64,000 nucleotides of DNA from Syncephalis plumigaleata (Eukaryota; Zoopagomycota; Zoopagomycetes; Zoopagales; Piptocephalidaceae): the NCBI GenBank assembly GCA_025201365.1, contig JAIXMF010000002.1:1054001-1118000 (forward strand), in the 5' to 3' direction. The notes below the pieces were generated by a model. It was not told the DNA's origin, did not search any database, and was given only the letters and a program-made list of their open reading frames with translations. Within the stretch, counting starts at the first letter, position 1. Each line of letters starts with the position of its first letter. A program made the position numbers and the translations under genes. Positions 46,404 through 58,682 of this stretch are shown piece after piece.

Positions 46404-47480
46404 ATGGCGAGCCTAACTGACTTACCAACCGAACTACTAGAGAATATACTTAAATATGTATCATCAAAGGATCTGTGTCGATTTGCACGCACTAAGCGTC
46501 AACTTGCCTCGTTATCGGTTCGTCTCTTGTATAGAAATGTTGTGCCGGCAGATACCGATAAATTGCTGCTACTAATCGATATGCTCAAGTTATCGGCGAA
46601 ACGATGCAGCTACATTCGCTACTTGTCACTTGTAAATCTAACGGTGGATGATGAACTCGATAATGACGGCAACTCGACGGATACACTCGAGGAAGCGTTG
46701 CAATTCCTAATGTCCTATTGCACTAATGTCGTATATCTTCGTTTGCCGATCTGCTCGATGGGAGGCACGATGATGCTAACGGCGGTAGGCTCCAAGAATT
46801 CGGCCTTCCCACTATTGCCCTCGCTAAGAATGCTCGATCTAAGTGGTTGTCGCTACTTTCCACGCGGATTATTGTCGTATTTTCTGCAAGCATTTCCTCG
46901 TTTGACCGGTATCAAGGCCTCTGGAACACACGTAATCGACTATTCGTTACTCCTCACTATGGGTGTGCATCTCACTCAACTCGACACGCTCCACCTCGAT
47001 GCGTCGGCCGACTTGACCGAGGAAGGCTTTAACGTCCTGGTGATGGGATGTCGACTGCTTTGTCGATTGCATATCGAACTGCCACCCGGTATCGCTTATA
47101 CAAATCGACTGACCGATCCGATAGTCAAACTACTCGCCACACACTATCCATCGATGGTCGAACTTACCCTAGCGGGACAAGCACGTCTGAGTGACGAGGG
47201 AGTGACGGCACTAGCCGACGGTTGTCGTCACCTAAAAAAGCTCTCCCTATTTAACTGCCGACGAGTAACGAGAGTTGGCGTTCGTAACCTATTACAGCAG
47301 TGTCCCAGTTTAACGCACTTCATACTCGATGGCACGGCTGTTGTCCAGGATGTATGGCTAGCTGAACAAGTGCAACAACGATATCTGCAAACGAGAGCAT
47401 CGGTTAGCGTGATAAATACCTATGATATGTGGAGTTTCCGAGGAAGAAAGGAGCTAACGTGGCTCTATTCCAGGTTGTAA
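46404..47480 (+). CDS. F-box protein with leucine-rich repeats
   Basis: An intronless frame of 358 residues. The F-box is at the N-terminus (SLTDLPTELLENILKYVSSKDLCRFA...). Leucine-rich repeats follow in the second half: LRMLDLSGCRYF, LDTLHLDASADLTEEGFNVL, MVELTLAGQARLSDEGVTAL and LKKLSLFNCRRVTRVGVRNL. This is the Grr1/Fbxl2-type layout of SCF ubiquitin-ligase substrate receptors, with Skp1 binding through the F-box. The protein is shorter than Grr1, and its substrate is unknown. The ATG at 46404 directly precedes the F-box. Confidence 0.9.
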   Translation: MASLTDLPTELLENILKYVSSKDLCRFARTKRQLASLSVRLLYRNVVPADTDKLLLLIDMLKLSAKRCSYIRYLSLVNLTVDDELDNDGNSTDTLEEALQFLMSYCTNVVYLRLPICSMGGTMMLTAVGSKNSAFPLLPSLRMLDLSGCRYFPRGLLSYFLQAFPRLTGIKASGTHVIDYSLLLTMGVHLTQLDTLHLDASADLTEEGFNVLVMGCRLLCRLHIELPPGIAYTNRLTDPIVKLLATHYPSMVELTLAGQARLSDEGVTALADGCRHLKKLSLFNCRRVTRVGVRNLLQQCPSLTHFILDGTAVVQDVWLAEQVQQRYLQTRASVSVINTYDMWSFRGRKELTWLYSRL

Positions 47481-47885
47481 GAATAGAATACCTCCGTATT
47501 ATACGTTTCCCCCTGTGGATGAGGAGGCATATTCCGGCATACACTAGCACATGATTTTGATATAAACGACATACATATGGTATTTCTCTCTCTTTCTTTC
47601 TTTCTCACTTTCTCACTCTCACTCTTTCTCCTCTCTCTAGTAGATGTAGTTACAAGCAACAATAACAATAGCGAAAATGCGATATAACTGGATACAATCA
47701 TCGAGAGGAAACCAGTGTATTACCAAAAAATTAGAGGATAGTATTTAGCATAATTTACCTCGTTTTGTCATTTCCTACAATCCACACGGCAACATTAGAC
47801 GCTGTCCATTCATATCTATCCATCTATCCATCTATATTATATATATTATGCACAATTGAATCTATCTATAGTCAGCGGAGCATCC

Positions 47886-48137
47886 TTAAAGCGGTCGAAT
47901 CTTCGTGTAGGGAGCACATGCTGGTTGCATCCACTTTACCTGTAATGCACTGAACTGCAGAAAACGGCGAATACCGCGTGTCCATTCGAATGATATTGGA
48001 GGCAAACGCAAGAAGTTAACGAGTACCAACACGTCATGGCTTGTCTTGAACCATCGGGCCGCCATCCATGGAGTATTCGTCACGACAATGAGTTCAGCTA
48101 TCCTTATTGGTTTTCCTTTTTTGAACAGCGTACATGT
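47886..48137 (-). pseudogene. Fragment of an unidentified membrane-protein-like gene
   Basis: An open minus-strand stretch of about 83 codons reads FKKGKPIRIAELIVVTNTPW, MAARWFKTSHDVLVLVNFL, RLPPISFEWTRGIRRFLQFS. The mix of Trp, Phe and aliphatic residues suggests part of a membrane protein. No start codon or flanking exons were found, although a GTAAAG follows ALQ as a possible donor. Identity and status are uncertain. Confidence 0.3.
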
Positions 48138-48449
48138 AGTTCATCCGCCTTGGACATTTAGCTAGTTAATTACAGACAGATATAGTAAATAGATTGATAA
48201 TTACTAACAACAAGCTATATATAAAATTTAATTTCAGTAATAAAATAATAATGATTTATTCTTTGAATATTCCCTAGACAATATCACTCTAATGAGAAAT
48301 ATTCGCGTGCTCATAAGTGTGTATATGTGTACGGACGTGTACGTGTATTGTGTGTGTGTGTGTACGCGTTCATCATAGTGCATGTATGCATGCATGCATT
48401 GAACGGGAGCGACATGTGATTGGTGTTCCGTTCATCGTTGTGATACGCT

Positions 48450-48595
48450 CTACCACCCGTGACAAGCGATAAACCCGCCATCGACATTGATACTCAAGTC
48501 TAGTCCACGGGTAGTAGATTTAACTTGACCGCGACTTGCAAAGGTACATTAAGGATGCATTTATGGAACACAATAGTGAGTACAAAGGGAGTATG
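48450..48595 (-). pseudogene. Short coding-like relict
   Basis: Minus-strand reading gives TPFVLTIVFHKCILNVPLQV and then, in a frame one base away, STTRGLDLSINVDGGFIACHGW before a stop at 48450. The two parts join well only if one base is missing near 48520. I do not recognise the family. It may be the C-terminal piece of a lost gene, or chance. Confidence 0.25.
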
Positions 48596-48748
48596 CATGC
48601 ATTCGCATGCTTGCGTGCATATCTGTAACCATTCAATTGAAAGGAGAGCGACTACTTGGGATTAAAGGAGGATATCGCTAGGTTCAGCATGGATTATGGA
48701 TTGCTAGGAAAAGAATAAAGAAAGAACAAAAACATACAGCGACTCACA

Positions 48749-48850
48749 CAACTGCCGGAATGTTTCCGCTTATTTACAATTTCATTTATATTACTCATTA
48801 TAATAAAGCGTATTTCCCTCTATCTAATGATATACAAATGGTACTATGCT
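48749..48850 (+). repeat. Degraded copy of the secreted-kinase 3' flank
   Basis: About 100 bp (ACACAACTGCCGGAATG ... ATATTACTCATTATAATAAAG ... CTAATGATATACAAATGGTA) align with the 3' flanks of both kinase copies (6720-6856; 9848-9990), with scattered substitutions and a gap. No kinase coding sequence was recognised upstream. This suggests a third kinase locus once lay here or that the flank is itself a dispersed repeat. Confidence 0.65.
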
Positions 48851-49024
48851 AGTTAATAGAATACTTATTCTTTACGCTTCAAAGATCATGACTGCACTTC
48901 AGCACTTGTGTGGGTCACTGTAGCTCGCAAATCATATTGTTAATTTATATCTAGCTTTATTCTGTATAATAGGGTATAATATAACATTGTCATATAATAA
49001 AATAATAAATAAGAGGTAGTGCCA

Positions 49025-50452
49025 TCAATTGGCAGATGATCGTCGTGTAAACGATCTAAATGGCCAAATACTTTTACGTGTCGTGCCCTTATTACTTGTT
49101 AAGTTGCCACCTATGCTATTATCTAAAGGGAGAAAAAGAGTGCGCATATTAATTAGTAGCTAGTAGTTAGTATAGAAAATAGTAATTACCATTCGAATGT
49201 TCACTCTAAGCAAATAATGAATTAGTCAATGTTTTAATATCAATGCAGTGTAACGTCCACTTACCATTCTATCATGCAGCATACGTTCGTTTAGCGATGA
49301 CGACGAACCTTGCAAGTTAATTGATCGTATAGCTGTATAGTTTATACGTTAGACTATCAAAGCATGTATAGTGTCGTCGTTATACCTACACGGTGGTGTT
49401 GAATAGCTTCGCAATTGAGCGTCACTTAGCATGGGCGATGACGTTTGCGATTGTGGCGGCTGTCGTTGTAGTCCGATTAGCGGTTCGTGTAAAAAGTCAC
49501 GTAATTCCTGCGAATGTCCCATAGCAAAGGAAGATTGAGCTGCTTTCGGTGTATTTATGGTACCTTAACAGTTAACCATGATGAATGATACGATAGATTG
49601 CAATACACGTAAGTATTTACATACAAATTTCATTATTATTATTATTATTATTATTATTGATACTTACGATGACTGCGCACCATTTGACGCCATGAATCCA
49701 TCATACCAGCGTCAGGTCGTGAATCGGTCACTTGTACGTGTACCACTTCCTGTATAATATGATGATCACACGTCAATAACAGGAAAATATCAAATGAAAT
49801 AAACGAGTTGAACCTGTAAACTTACCGCCATCCATACACCCGATGGCATTCCTCTGATTAATGGTTCCAATTTCGAATCTGTACTAAGTGCAAGTAGCAA
49901 TTCATTAACATCTATAACATTACGCTGACTACGCCGTATTAGTGATATGGTGGCGTTCATCACTAAGCGTGTCATCGCGCGTATACACTCGGCGGACAAC
50001 ACCACTAGCGGCACTTCCCAGTCACATTCGGCCGATTGACCCGCGAGATAAGTTGCGCAATGGCGGCGCAATGCAGGGAAGCGTTCCAACGCTGCGACAA
50101 TCTGCGGATCCGTTTTTGATGATTTAGCGGAGTGTTTACGTCGTTTCTCGCGTGGCTGCGACATCATAACGAAAGCTGTACGCTCGGCGGCCCGGTCCTT
50201 TACTGTGGCCACCGCCGACGGTGGGAGTATTTTACTCAAGGCGTAGTCGACTGCCTGCACCACGCTGCGACTTGTGCCGTCGTGGCCTTCACCCTCCTCG
50301 TCCACTATCTTGAGTAGACGGAATAGCAAGTCGTCGAGGAATAGATTCAGACCCACCAACGCGTTAGGTTGCAATTCGTACTGAGCAAGTTGCGACAACA
50401 ACACTCGAAGTGTAGTCTCGCTGTAATAGGTTACCAGTGGTAGCTCTTCCAT
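49025..50452 (-). CDS. Helix-rich, histone-fold-like fungal protein, paralogue 2
   Basis: Six exons encode about 360 residues. The first exon (MEELPLVTYYSETTLRVLL) holds both helical blocks: LVGLNLFLDDLLFRLLKIVD with SVVQAVDYALSKILPPSAVA, and VPLVVLSAECIRAMTRLVMN with VIDVNELLLALSTDSKLEPL. Later exons encode VVHVQVTDSRPDAGMMDSW, SFAMGHSQELRDFLHEPLIG and a basic tail ending IWPFRSFTRRSSAN. It matches the gene at 35988-38158 in layout and in the FLD[DE]L and V[IS]V..[DE]LL.AL..D motifs. The helical pairs look histone-fold-like, suggesting a dimerising or DNA/chromatin-linked protein, but this is inference. Introns use GTAAGT, GTAGGT and GTAATT donors; the third last contains an ATT run (49632-49660). 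Confidence 0.7.
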
Positions 50453-53022
50453 AATAAAAGAGAGAGAAAACAAGGAATGAGCGAACGAACGAATGAATGA
50501 AATGAAGTTTCAAGTATGCCTGTTCGATTTACAGGTATCATTTATAAATTTTAACCATTATAAATTCCGTTTCAATTTGTCAATACCGATTTTATGTGAT
50601 ACTCACCTCTTTCCCTTTCAAATGTTTAGTTTCCAGTCTCTGCTTATAGTATACTACAATAATGATCTTACTTTAGTTCTTTTAATGCCTCATAATGTTC
50701 ATTACGACTATCTTGAATGATGATTATTGACATGCAAGTATCTAATGCTTTATTCCATGTTGAATTGACTGTCATGTATTGCTTAATATCTGTGTTTATT
50801 CGAGTATGTATCATGAATACGGCAATGTAAGCTTCGTATCATTTATACCATTGTATCTTGCTGCAATGGTATATGCGCTATAGTTCAACAACAGATAAGT
50901 GACAACGACTGGTATACTGTTGAGTATTGCTAGTAATTGTACTAGTAGGATTCAGTATGTGCTATGCAAGTCTATGAACAATTGGGAAGCTGTTGGTATA
51001 GTAAACTGCATGCTTTGCTACTAGTGTCTAATGACATTAATGATTTACTAATCCATTTCTGAGTATCCATTCATTGTTGTTTCCCTTTACTTCTTTACCA
51101 ATGCTGTCTTCTTCGTGTCAACTACATTCCACTTGTCGTTGACTTCTTTCATATACTGTCTTCTTCGTGCCAACCTCATTTCCCTGTCATTTCTCTTACC
51201 ACTAAATAGTAGGTGCCTTCTTTGTGTCAACTACATTCCACTTGCCAGTAAACAACACGCGTCTACTTCCTCTTAACCATATGCTAGTTATTTCTTTTAC
51301 TTTCTCAGTAATACGTGTCTTCTTCGTGTCATTCGCATTCCACTTACTCCATCTTTCACTTTAGCATACACCTTCCCAATAGCAGCTATTCTGCCATACT
51401 ATCTCTATGACTTTTATTTATCTCTTTGTTTTCCTCTTCCTCTAAACTATCTACATGCTCACTTGTCGTTATTATTACTCTACCAATAAGTGTTGTTTAT
51501 TGTTCGTTCTAGTCTTTTGTTTCCTATCACTGTCCTGCTTATTTATCAATGCGTAAGCGTTCACTACTCTCGTTGTAATATGCACCTTTTACTTTTACCA
51601 CTCTTTTCCGTCATCTGTTTGTATGCCACCCTTACGTCATGCTTTATTTGTATTTTCATTTGTTTACTGCCATCTACATACTCTATCTACCTACAAGCAT
51701 ATACTGCTTCTTCGAATAAACTGACATACGTGTTCATGCACCCTTCCTTGCTCATTCCTTGCTCATTCGCGACAAGTCAGTCATTCTACTAACTGCTACT
51801 TGTTTATGACATTGTTTATCGTGTATTCTCTTTGTTCACTCGTTGCTCTCTATGCAACCAATTGTAAATAGCAATACTGCTATGGCTAAGGTGATTAATC
51901 TATTAATCCTAAACAAGACTAATGCGAAAATACCCAAAAATATCAAGACATGAGGCCATTTCTGTTCAGCAACTTAGCCAATACTTGTATATAATTCGTG
52001 AATTGGCATACGAAATGAGGAACATAATACGGTAGGGCAACATTTCATTAAGATGCTTCCATGCTCATTGCTATATTTGTTTACCATTAATGAATACATA
52101 TTGAAGGATTAAATGTAGGCTGAATCTTTGTAGATATATGTTTATATTCATATTCAGTAATAGTAATAGTAGTAGCCTGAGCGATACTTCTTGAATGATG
52201 ATTATGAGCCAAGTCTGTAATAAGAGAAAACTTGTTAGGTTCGGCGATAAGGGGAATATCGTTTCAAATTTACTTGTTTCTGTTTTGTTTTGTTATTGTA
52301 TCAATATATTTATATATTATTCCGTTTAAACACTATAATGTATACGTAGATACGTATGTATGTATGTGTGTGCATGCATGCATGCCAATTAAAACAAATT
52401 ACAAAATAGAAATATGAATTGAATGGGAAATGTTCTTGTTATTGAAATGGCTAGCATTCTATGTTCTCAACAAAAATCAGCGGGATAACTATTATAGTAT
52501 CATTGAAGTCTCGTGGTTGCTATCATTCCATACCAAGAATGAAGTGAAAGAAAGCCGCATAGGGGGCGTACATGGAAACGCAAGTAAACAAACGAGCGAG
52601 CGAACGAACGAACGAACGAACGGTTGAACGAATGAATGAACATACAAAACTGCGACCAGAGAAAACGTAACGGTAGAGATAGCGAACAAAGTATGCGCGT
52701 GTTTGGAATTTAAAACAAGATAATAAACGCGTTAAGCCAACATTAAATTGAAATTGAAGTAAGCTAGAAGAGAAAAATATCAAAACGAAAAGAAGTGATG
52801 AAGGAAATGAGGAGGTAAAAGATAGAGAAATAAAACAAATGGTCAACGGTACTGACCAATATAACATTAAATGTTGCAAAAAAATAAAAAGAAAACGATA
52901 ATCGCAGTGGAAAAATATAAAAGAGAATTAGAATAGGGGAAGGATGTAGTAGGATGAATGATAGACGAATAGTAGCGGTATACTATACTATACTATATAA
53001 TCGTCAAGTCGATATAGATGAC
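50453..53022. other. 2.6 kb gene desert
   Basis: Upstream region of the minus-strand helical paralogue 2 and 3' side of WOPR gene 1. It carries a set of pyrimidine-rich repeats (51105-51345), TATG/CATG runs near 52352-52385 and a CGAA run (52592-52621). No gene was supported on either strand. Confidence 0.6.
51105..51345. repeat. Dispersed/tandem minisatellite-like repeat, four copies
   Basis: Four imperfect copies of a motif close to GTCTTCTTCGTGTCAACTAC followed by ATTCCACTTG start near 51105, 51156, 51213 and 51314. Spacing is uneven (about 51, 57 and 101 bp), with pyrimidine-rich DNA between. Not coding in any consistent frame. Confidence 0.7.
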
Positions 53023-54632
53023 TTAAAGGGAAAGTCTAGAGCGGAAGGCATCAAGTTGTCGCCAATCCTCGTCACACCGAGCACGAGATGACACTGGAGA
53101 AGCAAGCGTGGGATGTGCGGATGGCGCCGATGGCATGACAGGGGAGTGGCTCGCGTTTGCCGATGGTATTAATCCTGTAAGGGAGGGCAGATTAACGGCC
53201 ACCGAGGATGGCGAGGATGGATGATGACCGCTGGCGGATTTCAACGGTGACAGTATACACATACGCGCCAAGTGTTCTGACGGTGATACAGGTTCATTTG
53301 AACCACTGCTAAAGAACGCAGAGGAGCTAATTGTGTTGCGCCGAGTATTATCGTTATGTGGTATTTGAATTGGACGTACACCGTATGCATGTGGCTGCGG
53401 TGCAGACTTGGTATGACAGGCCATTTGTCGACTAGCAAGCTGATTGGTGTACAGGTTCAAGTCTGGTGATGCAGAGGGTGTAGGCACGAACACCTTGCCT
53501 GAAGTTACCATAGATGGCATCATGTGTGGCGGTGAGTAATAGCGTTGGTCATGGCCATAAATCATATCATGCGATCTGGATGGTTTATGAGTGGGCATGC
53601 CATTATGGCGATGATGATGATGATGATGATGCTGAGTAGCCATCATTGGATCTGAATGACGATGTTGCAACTTATTAGCTACTGGCATGCTGCTGCTGCT
53701 GCTGTTGTTGTTGTTGCTGTAATATTCCGGTGATACAGGTTCAGAGTGTGCGACAGTGGATGAAAGGTCGGCACGATCACTATTGTGGTAGTTGCTACTA
53801 TTACCGTCAATTGAATTTGACATATGCATCTTGGTAAATTTGGCCTGTGTTGCATTGTGATTACCATTACCATTGGTAGGCGGCGAGTGTCTTAGAGCAG
53901 TGGGTGACGCTGGATCATCATCCTCGTCGTCTTCCGGTGTTGGCACCATGATTACATCTGGATAAAGCTCTGGTGGAATGGATAACCCGGACAATGTCGA
54001 GTCCTGGCGTGGACTACGCAATCGACCTTCAACGATATCACGCTTCCGGAAATAGGATATTAAGTGCAATTTCCGGTTTTCGGAGACAGTGACAGAAATG
54101 GTTCGTTTAACGAGGCCGCCACCTTGTAGCGAAAGCCTGTTTTCGACGTGCACCCACTTTCCATAGACATCCAGGAGCGGTTACGTTGCGATGCTGCCAC
54201 TGAATATTGCGGTGGTGATAATGATCTATCCATACTGGCCATACTGGTCGCAACGCTGTTGCCGTATTTACCATGATTGCCATTGCCGTTGTTTTTATTG
54301 TTGTTAATGTCCACCCATGTAATGGTGGGCGTATAACCCTGCGAGATCCACGAGTATGGCATGGCTATACCGGGACCACGACGACGATGCTCGAGTTCAC
54401 GGTAGTTGAGGAAGCAGCCACTTACGCGGGAGGGCGACCATGCTCGACCGTCTGTCCAGCGACGCATTCCTGCTTCCGATTCATCCCAAACGAATATGGA
54501 GCCGGAACGAATCATACGTCGTTCCTTTTCGGTAAGTCTATGCTGCGCACGACGTAGAATACCATTACGCGCAGCTTCAATGATGAGCAGTGCATCCTGC
54601 ACATTGTCAATATAACCGAAATATGTCTCCAT
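53023..54632 (-). CDS. WOPR-domain transcription regulator 1 (Gti1/Pac2/Wor1 family)
   Basis: The start METYFGYIDNVQDALLIIEA, then RRMIRSGSIFVWDESEAGMRR, WTDGRAWSPSRVSGCFLNYREL and the second WOPR block GGLVKRTISVTV...LHLISYFRK followed by IPPELYPD identify a Gti1/Pac2-type regulator, a fungal DNA-binding family (Wor1, Ryp1, Sge1) that controls morphology, mating and virulence. The 370-residue tail has His, Asn, Ser and Thr runs and ends DEDWRQLDAFRSRLSL. No intron was found. The frame changes by one base at about 54118-54125, between FRYK and GGLVKR, inside the conserved domain. A single missing base explains it, so an assembly error or a genuine inactivating deletion are both possible. Confidence 0.88.
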
Positions 54633-57600
54633 GGTGTATGAATATTATAGATAATAGATATGAATATGAATGTGATATGGATGTGGATGTAAATATAATA
54701 GGATACGACTAGAGAAAGTGTTATCGAGTTGTAGTACAAGTCAGGAAATAGTCTAAGCTGTTCTTTCTTGTTAGAAATAAACCGATAATTGCTTAAATAT
54801 GTAAATGCTATTTCAATAAAGTGTTAAACCAGCCAACACAAAGAAAAACAGGCAAGTGCAGCACGTGGTGAACAATCAGTAACCAGCTGAGCGTTAAAAA
54901 ACCACTGGCGCATGTGTCGAGAGTATGCACCTGACCGTCGATACGAATGAATATAGGAAAGCAGCACGGTTTTGAATGTACCACGAGTTAGTACGACAAT
55001 CGATGATGATGATGATAATGATGTGAGTTGTTTATAGAAGCGTGGAATAAAGAAAGTAAGAGTACGGGTGGATGAGGAGTGCAAGTTTGCAAGGATGGAC
55101 GTATACGCTTGCGTGCGTGTGCGTGTACGTTTGCGTGCACTTGTGCTTTTGTGTGTGTGTACACTTGTGTGCGTGGTGTGTGTGTGTGTATGGCGAATGA
55201 GTGTGTATGGATATAAGTTGGCGCAGACACAAATATAATCACAATTGCGATTGTAAAGATATAGCTGACTAATAGATAAATAACCAGGCAGACGATGTAG
55301 TAGCAGAAGAAGAAGAAGTAGTAGTAGTAGTAGTGATAATAGTAGTAAAACGCTGATGGAATGACGATATAAATCTCGGGGACAATTGCTTCGACATATG
55401 TCTGTTTTTATATAATGGCTACCTGTTATAAATATATACGGAGCAGGTAATGATGATGATACAGTTACAGCGGAGGAGAAGGATAAGACGAGGCCGATAG
55501 ATAGCAATGATAATAATGGTGATGATGATGCTGATACTACCGCTGACGATGATGATGCCAGCCAAGGAGTTTGGACAAAAACAGTTGTGGAAACGCGGAG
55601 GTACTATAATAAATGTTGTAAACATTACACTCCTTCGAATTCTTTAAAAGTCGTACATTAAGCGTGCTATTGTATGTATGTATGTGTGTGTGGGTGCGTG
55701 TATGCGCATATAACCAATGTTCACCACATGATTCTACGGGTAATAACTCATCCAATAAATACACATACGCTTATACATACACATACATATTCACCGGGTT
55801 ATATTATGTTATGCTATACATGATTTTCTAATATAAAATCATCTAATATCGATAGACACTTTATTTTGATCCAATTGCACATACTGCTCGTGATTGTAGC
55901 AGGAACGGCCACAGATGAAATTGAAAATGGTAGGCAGACGTATGAATGGGGTGGGCAGTGACCAAGGAAGGAAACAAACAAGTAAGCAAGCAAGCAAGTA
56001 AGCGCATACAACGAAACGTATAGATAAACATAATGGAACGCATGCTATGCTCAAGTTAAGTTAACTCACCGTTTCATAATGTCTCATTAGCTCGTGTAAC
56101 ATGAAAAAAGCACAGTGAGAGGCATTCAAGGCTAGTGAGCCAATCAGGAGCATTACATATCGCTACGTTTAGCATTTGTTTTCCAGTAAAAAGTGGCTGT
56201 TATTGTTGTTATTGCTGCTACTATTGTATAACCATAGCATTTCGTCAAACTAGAATGTAATGCAATGCAAGCGCCCAGTATTCTGGTCCGAGTGGTGCTG
56301 TTTTAAAAAAGACGAGGCGTTTTGAATGGATTAAGGCATGGAAGGCCGGTGTTGTCCTGTCAATTAAGTCATGCGGTTGCTGTCGTCTGTACCGGTCGGA
56401 ATTATAGTAAGTTATCGCCGTGAACTGGTAAGCGTACGGTCAATGAGACTGAGATGGATGTGTATACATAAACACGCACTCGCCCTCTCTCTCACACTCA
56501 TTTGTATTACAAATGTAAATGTAAATAGTTTAATGCGCGCTATTACACTGTTTACCGTTTAACAATGGCGCTCACTTTTGAAACTATGATCGAGCAAATT
56601 GGGGAAGGGAGAAGGGAGGCGAAAAGCACGGGTAACGTCTACAGAAATCCGCTTGTACACCTTTCGTTCTCACTTCTCATTCACGCCAACACTACCGCTA
56701 CCACTAATAGTAATGGCAATAGCACTAGCACTAGCAATTGTAGCAGTAATGACCGTGCTAATAGAAGCATGGTTGGCCATGAAGTACTGGCTCGTGGCAT
56801 ACGAGTAGGCATACGTGCACGATGTGTCCATATGGTAGGCAAGCCATATTGGTAAAAATACACGCCAATTAACATCTAGCAAAACTAGTAATATATTCGA
56901 TTTTCTTTCTTTTCCTAACAGGAAGGCAACTATCAGTTGTAGCAGGGTAAAATTTCAACCCGAATGCGCCAATTACCAATGAAATAGCGAATTATAGGAA
57001 AGCTGGTTATTGCTTGGCTATTGTTGTGACACTGTGTCAGCAATGGAGATGATGAATCTCAAGACGCCGATAAAAACAAGGTTGAATGCCGAATTGGAAA
57101 AACTAAGTAGAAATACTTGAAACGAGATGAGTAGGCATGTATGTGTTTGCGTGTGTTTGTGTGTGTTTGTGGTTGTCAGTGTGACTGTCTGTCTCTAGTA
57201 TGGCATAGCTGATAAGGAAAGAAGGGCTAACCTTGCATCTGTAACTACTAACCGGTTCCTGTTCAGTATAAATCCTTGAATTATTATTAACAAATATAAT
57301 TCAAGCACGAGTAAATCCTTGCAATCACATTGTCACCCTCTCATTCTTACTCTATCGCTCTCTCATACTCTCACGTTTCATTCATTATTCATTCGAATAA
57401 TAACACGTCCAGGTCCTTGTCGATATTTACAGGTTAGCACTGCATAATCAATCTGCGATATAATTAGTTTGATTTTCAGTTAACATCGTTGCCATGTACG
57501 GCTCTGTCCTTGAACTAGCATGTTTTCCATTGTTTCATGACTAATTTTTATTTAAGGGGAATAAAGCATTAATAACACGGAAATAGTCTGATGTACTTGT

Positions 57601-57920
57601 TAATGAGCTAATACACAGCTGAATATACATGTTGCGCAATGTTTTTCTCGTTCTTTAATGCGATACAACATCTTGTGTAAATGGACAAGTCTAACATTAC
57701 CAAAAAAGTAAAGTCGCTATTTTTGCAACCTTTTACATTCCTATTTTGCTATTATTAGAATGATTTGAGATTAGGCAGCACATCATTTAAGAACAGTCCT
57801 ACATTCGTTCAATCGATGAGTTAGGAAGATGATACTTGACTAAATTGGTACAGAGATTATGGTAAAGTGAATGATAAGTTAATTTTACAACAATTGCCTT
57901 GTACCGCATTATTACACCGT
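54633..57920. other. 3.3 kb gene desert between the two WOPR genes
   Basis: Upstream region of WOPR gene 1 on the minus strand. It contains TG/CG-rich microsatellites (55108-55193), AGT/AAG repeats (55303-55342), ATG repeats (55525-55560) and no supported gene. The long frame at 54824-55507 is repeat-driven. Confidence 0.6.
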
Positions 57921-58648
57921 TCAGAGTTGTAAGGATCTATGCAACTGGTCCATCTGACGTCTATCCTCAGCCGACCATACACGCGTTGTAGGCATAGTCA
58001 TTTGTGGGACGACAGGGTTTAAGGGTGGTCCACCACTTGTTGCATGTACACTAGTTGGTATAGCCGACGAGCGTGGTGACATTGGCCGAGGTGGAGTTGG
58101 GCCGTGCTCGACACGATGACGATGTGAAGGAGCGGTAATAGGAGGAGAATTCCATTCCATTGTTACGGGTAAAACTGATGATGGAGATACTGCTGCTGCT
58201 GCTGCTGCTACTGTTTCTTCCGGTAGTGGTGGTGGTGCAATAAAGCCTTGATGCGTCGTTTGTGATTGTGCCGAATGAGCGGCTAAATTATCAGTCGAAA
58301 GTCTTGGTAGAATGGTTCTTGGCAAATGGTGAGCCTGTTCATTATGACTTTCACTTGAACGATAGCGTACATGAGTACCTGTACGTGTGGAAGCTTGTGT
58401 TTGTTGTCGAGTGGACATTCCAACCTCCGGGGGTATATTACCGACGGTGGCACGACGACGATGTGTTACTGTATCCATTGTACCAGAATGCCATATAGTG
58501 GTTGGCGCCATCATCATCATCGAATTCGATGTAGTTGCTTGGGGCCTATGCTCGTGGTATCGATTATGCATTGGTGACACAGATGCTTCTATAGCATACG
58601 AATAGGGAAAGACAATGAAGTTGAAATAAACAGATTAGCCATCATACA

Positions 58649-58682
<34 letters not shown>

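Larger units (their letters stand above)
47481..49024. other. 1.5 kb spacer with gene fragments
   Basis: Contains TC-rich sequence (47583-47640), a coding-like minus-strand piece (47886-48137), another (48450-48595), TG repeats (48350-48363) and a degraded copy of the kinase 3' flank (48749-48850). No intact gene was seen. It looks like a graveyard of duplicated fragments. Confidence 0.5.

Noticed and set aside
54118-54125. Programmed -1 ribosomal frameshift in WOPR gene 1
   Set aside because: A TTAAAC stretch follows nearby, but slipping there would lose the conserved GLVK motif, and WOPR gene 2 has no slippery site at its break. A missing base is simpler.
54824-55507. 227-codon minus-strand frame upstream of WOPR gene 1
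   Set aside because: Composed of Leu, Thr and His runs from microsatellites, without motifs.
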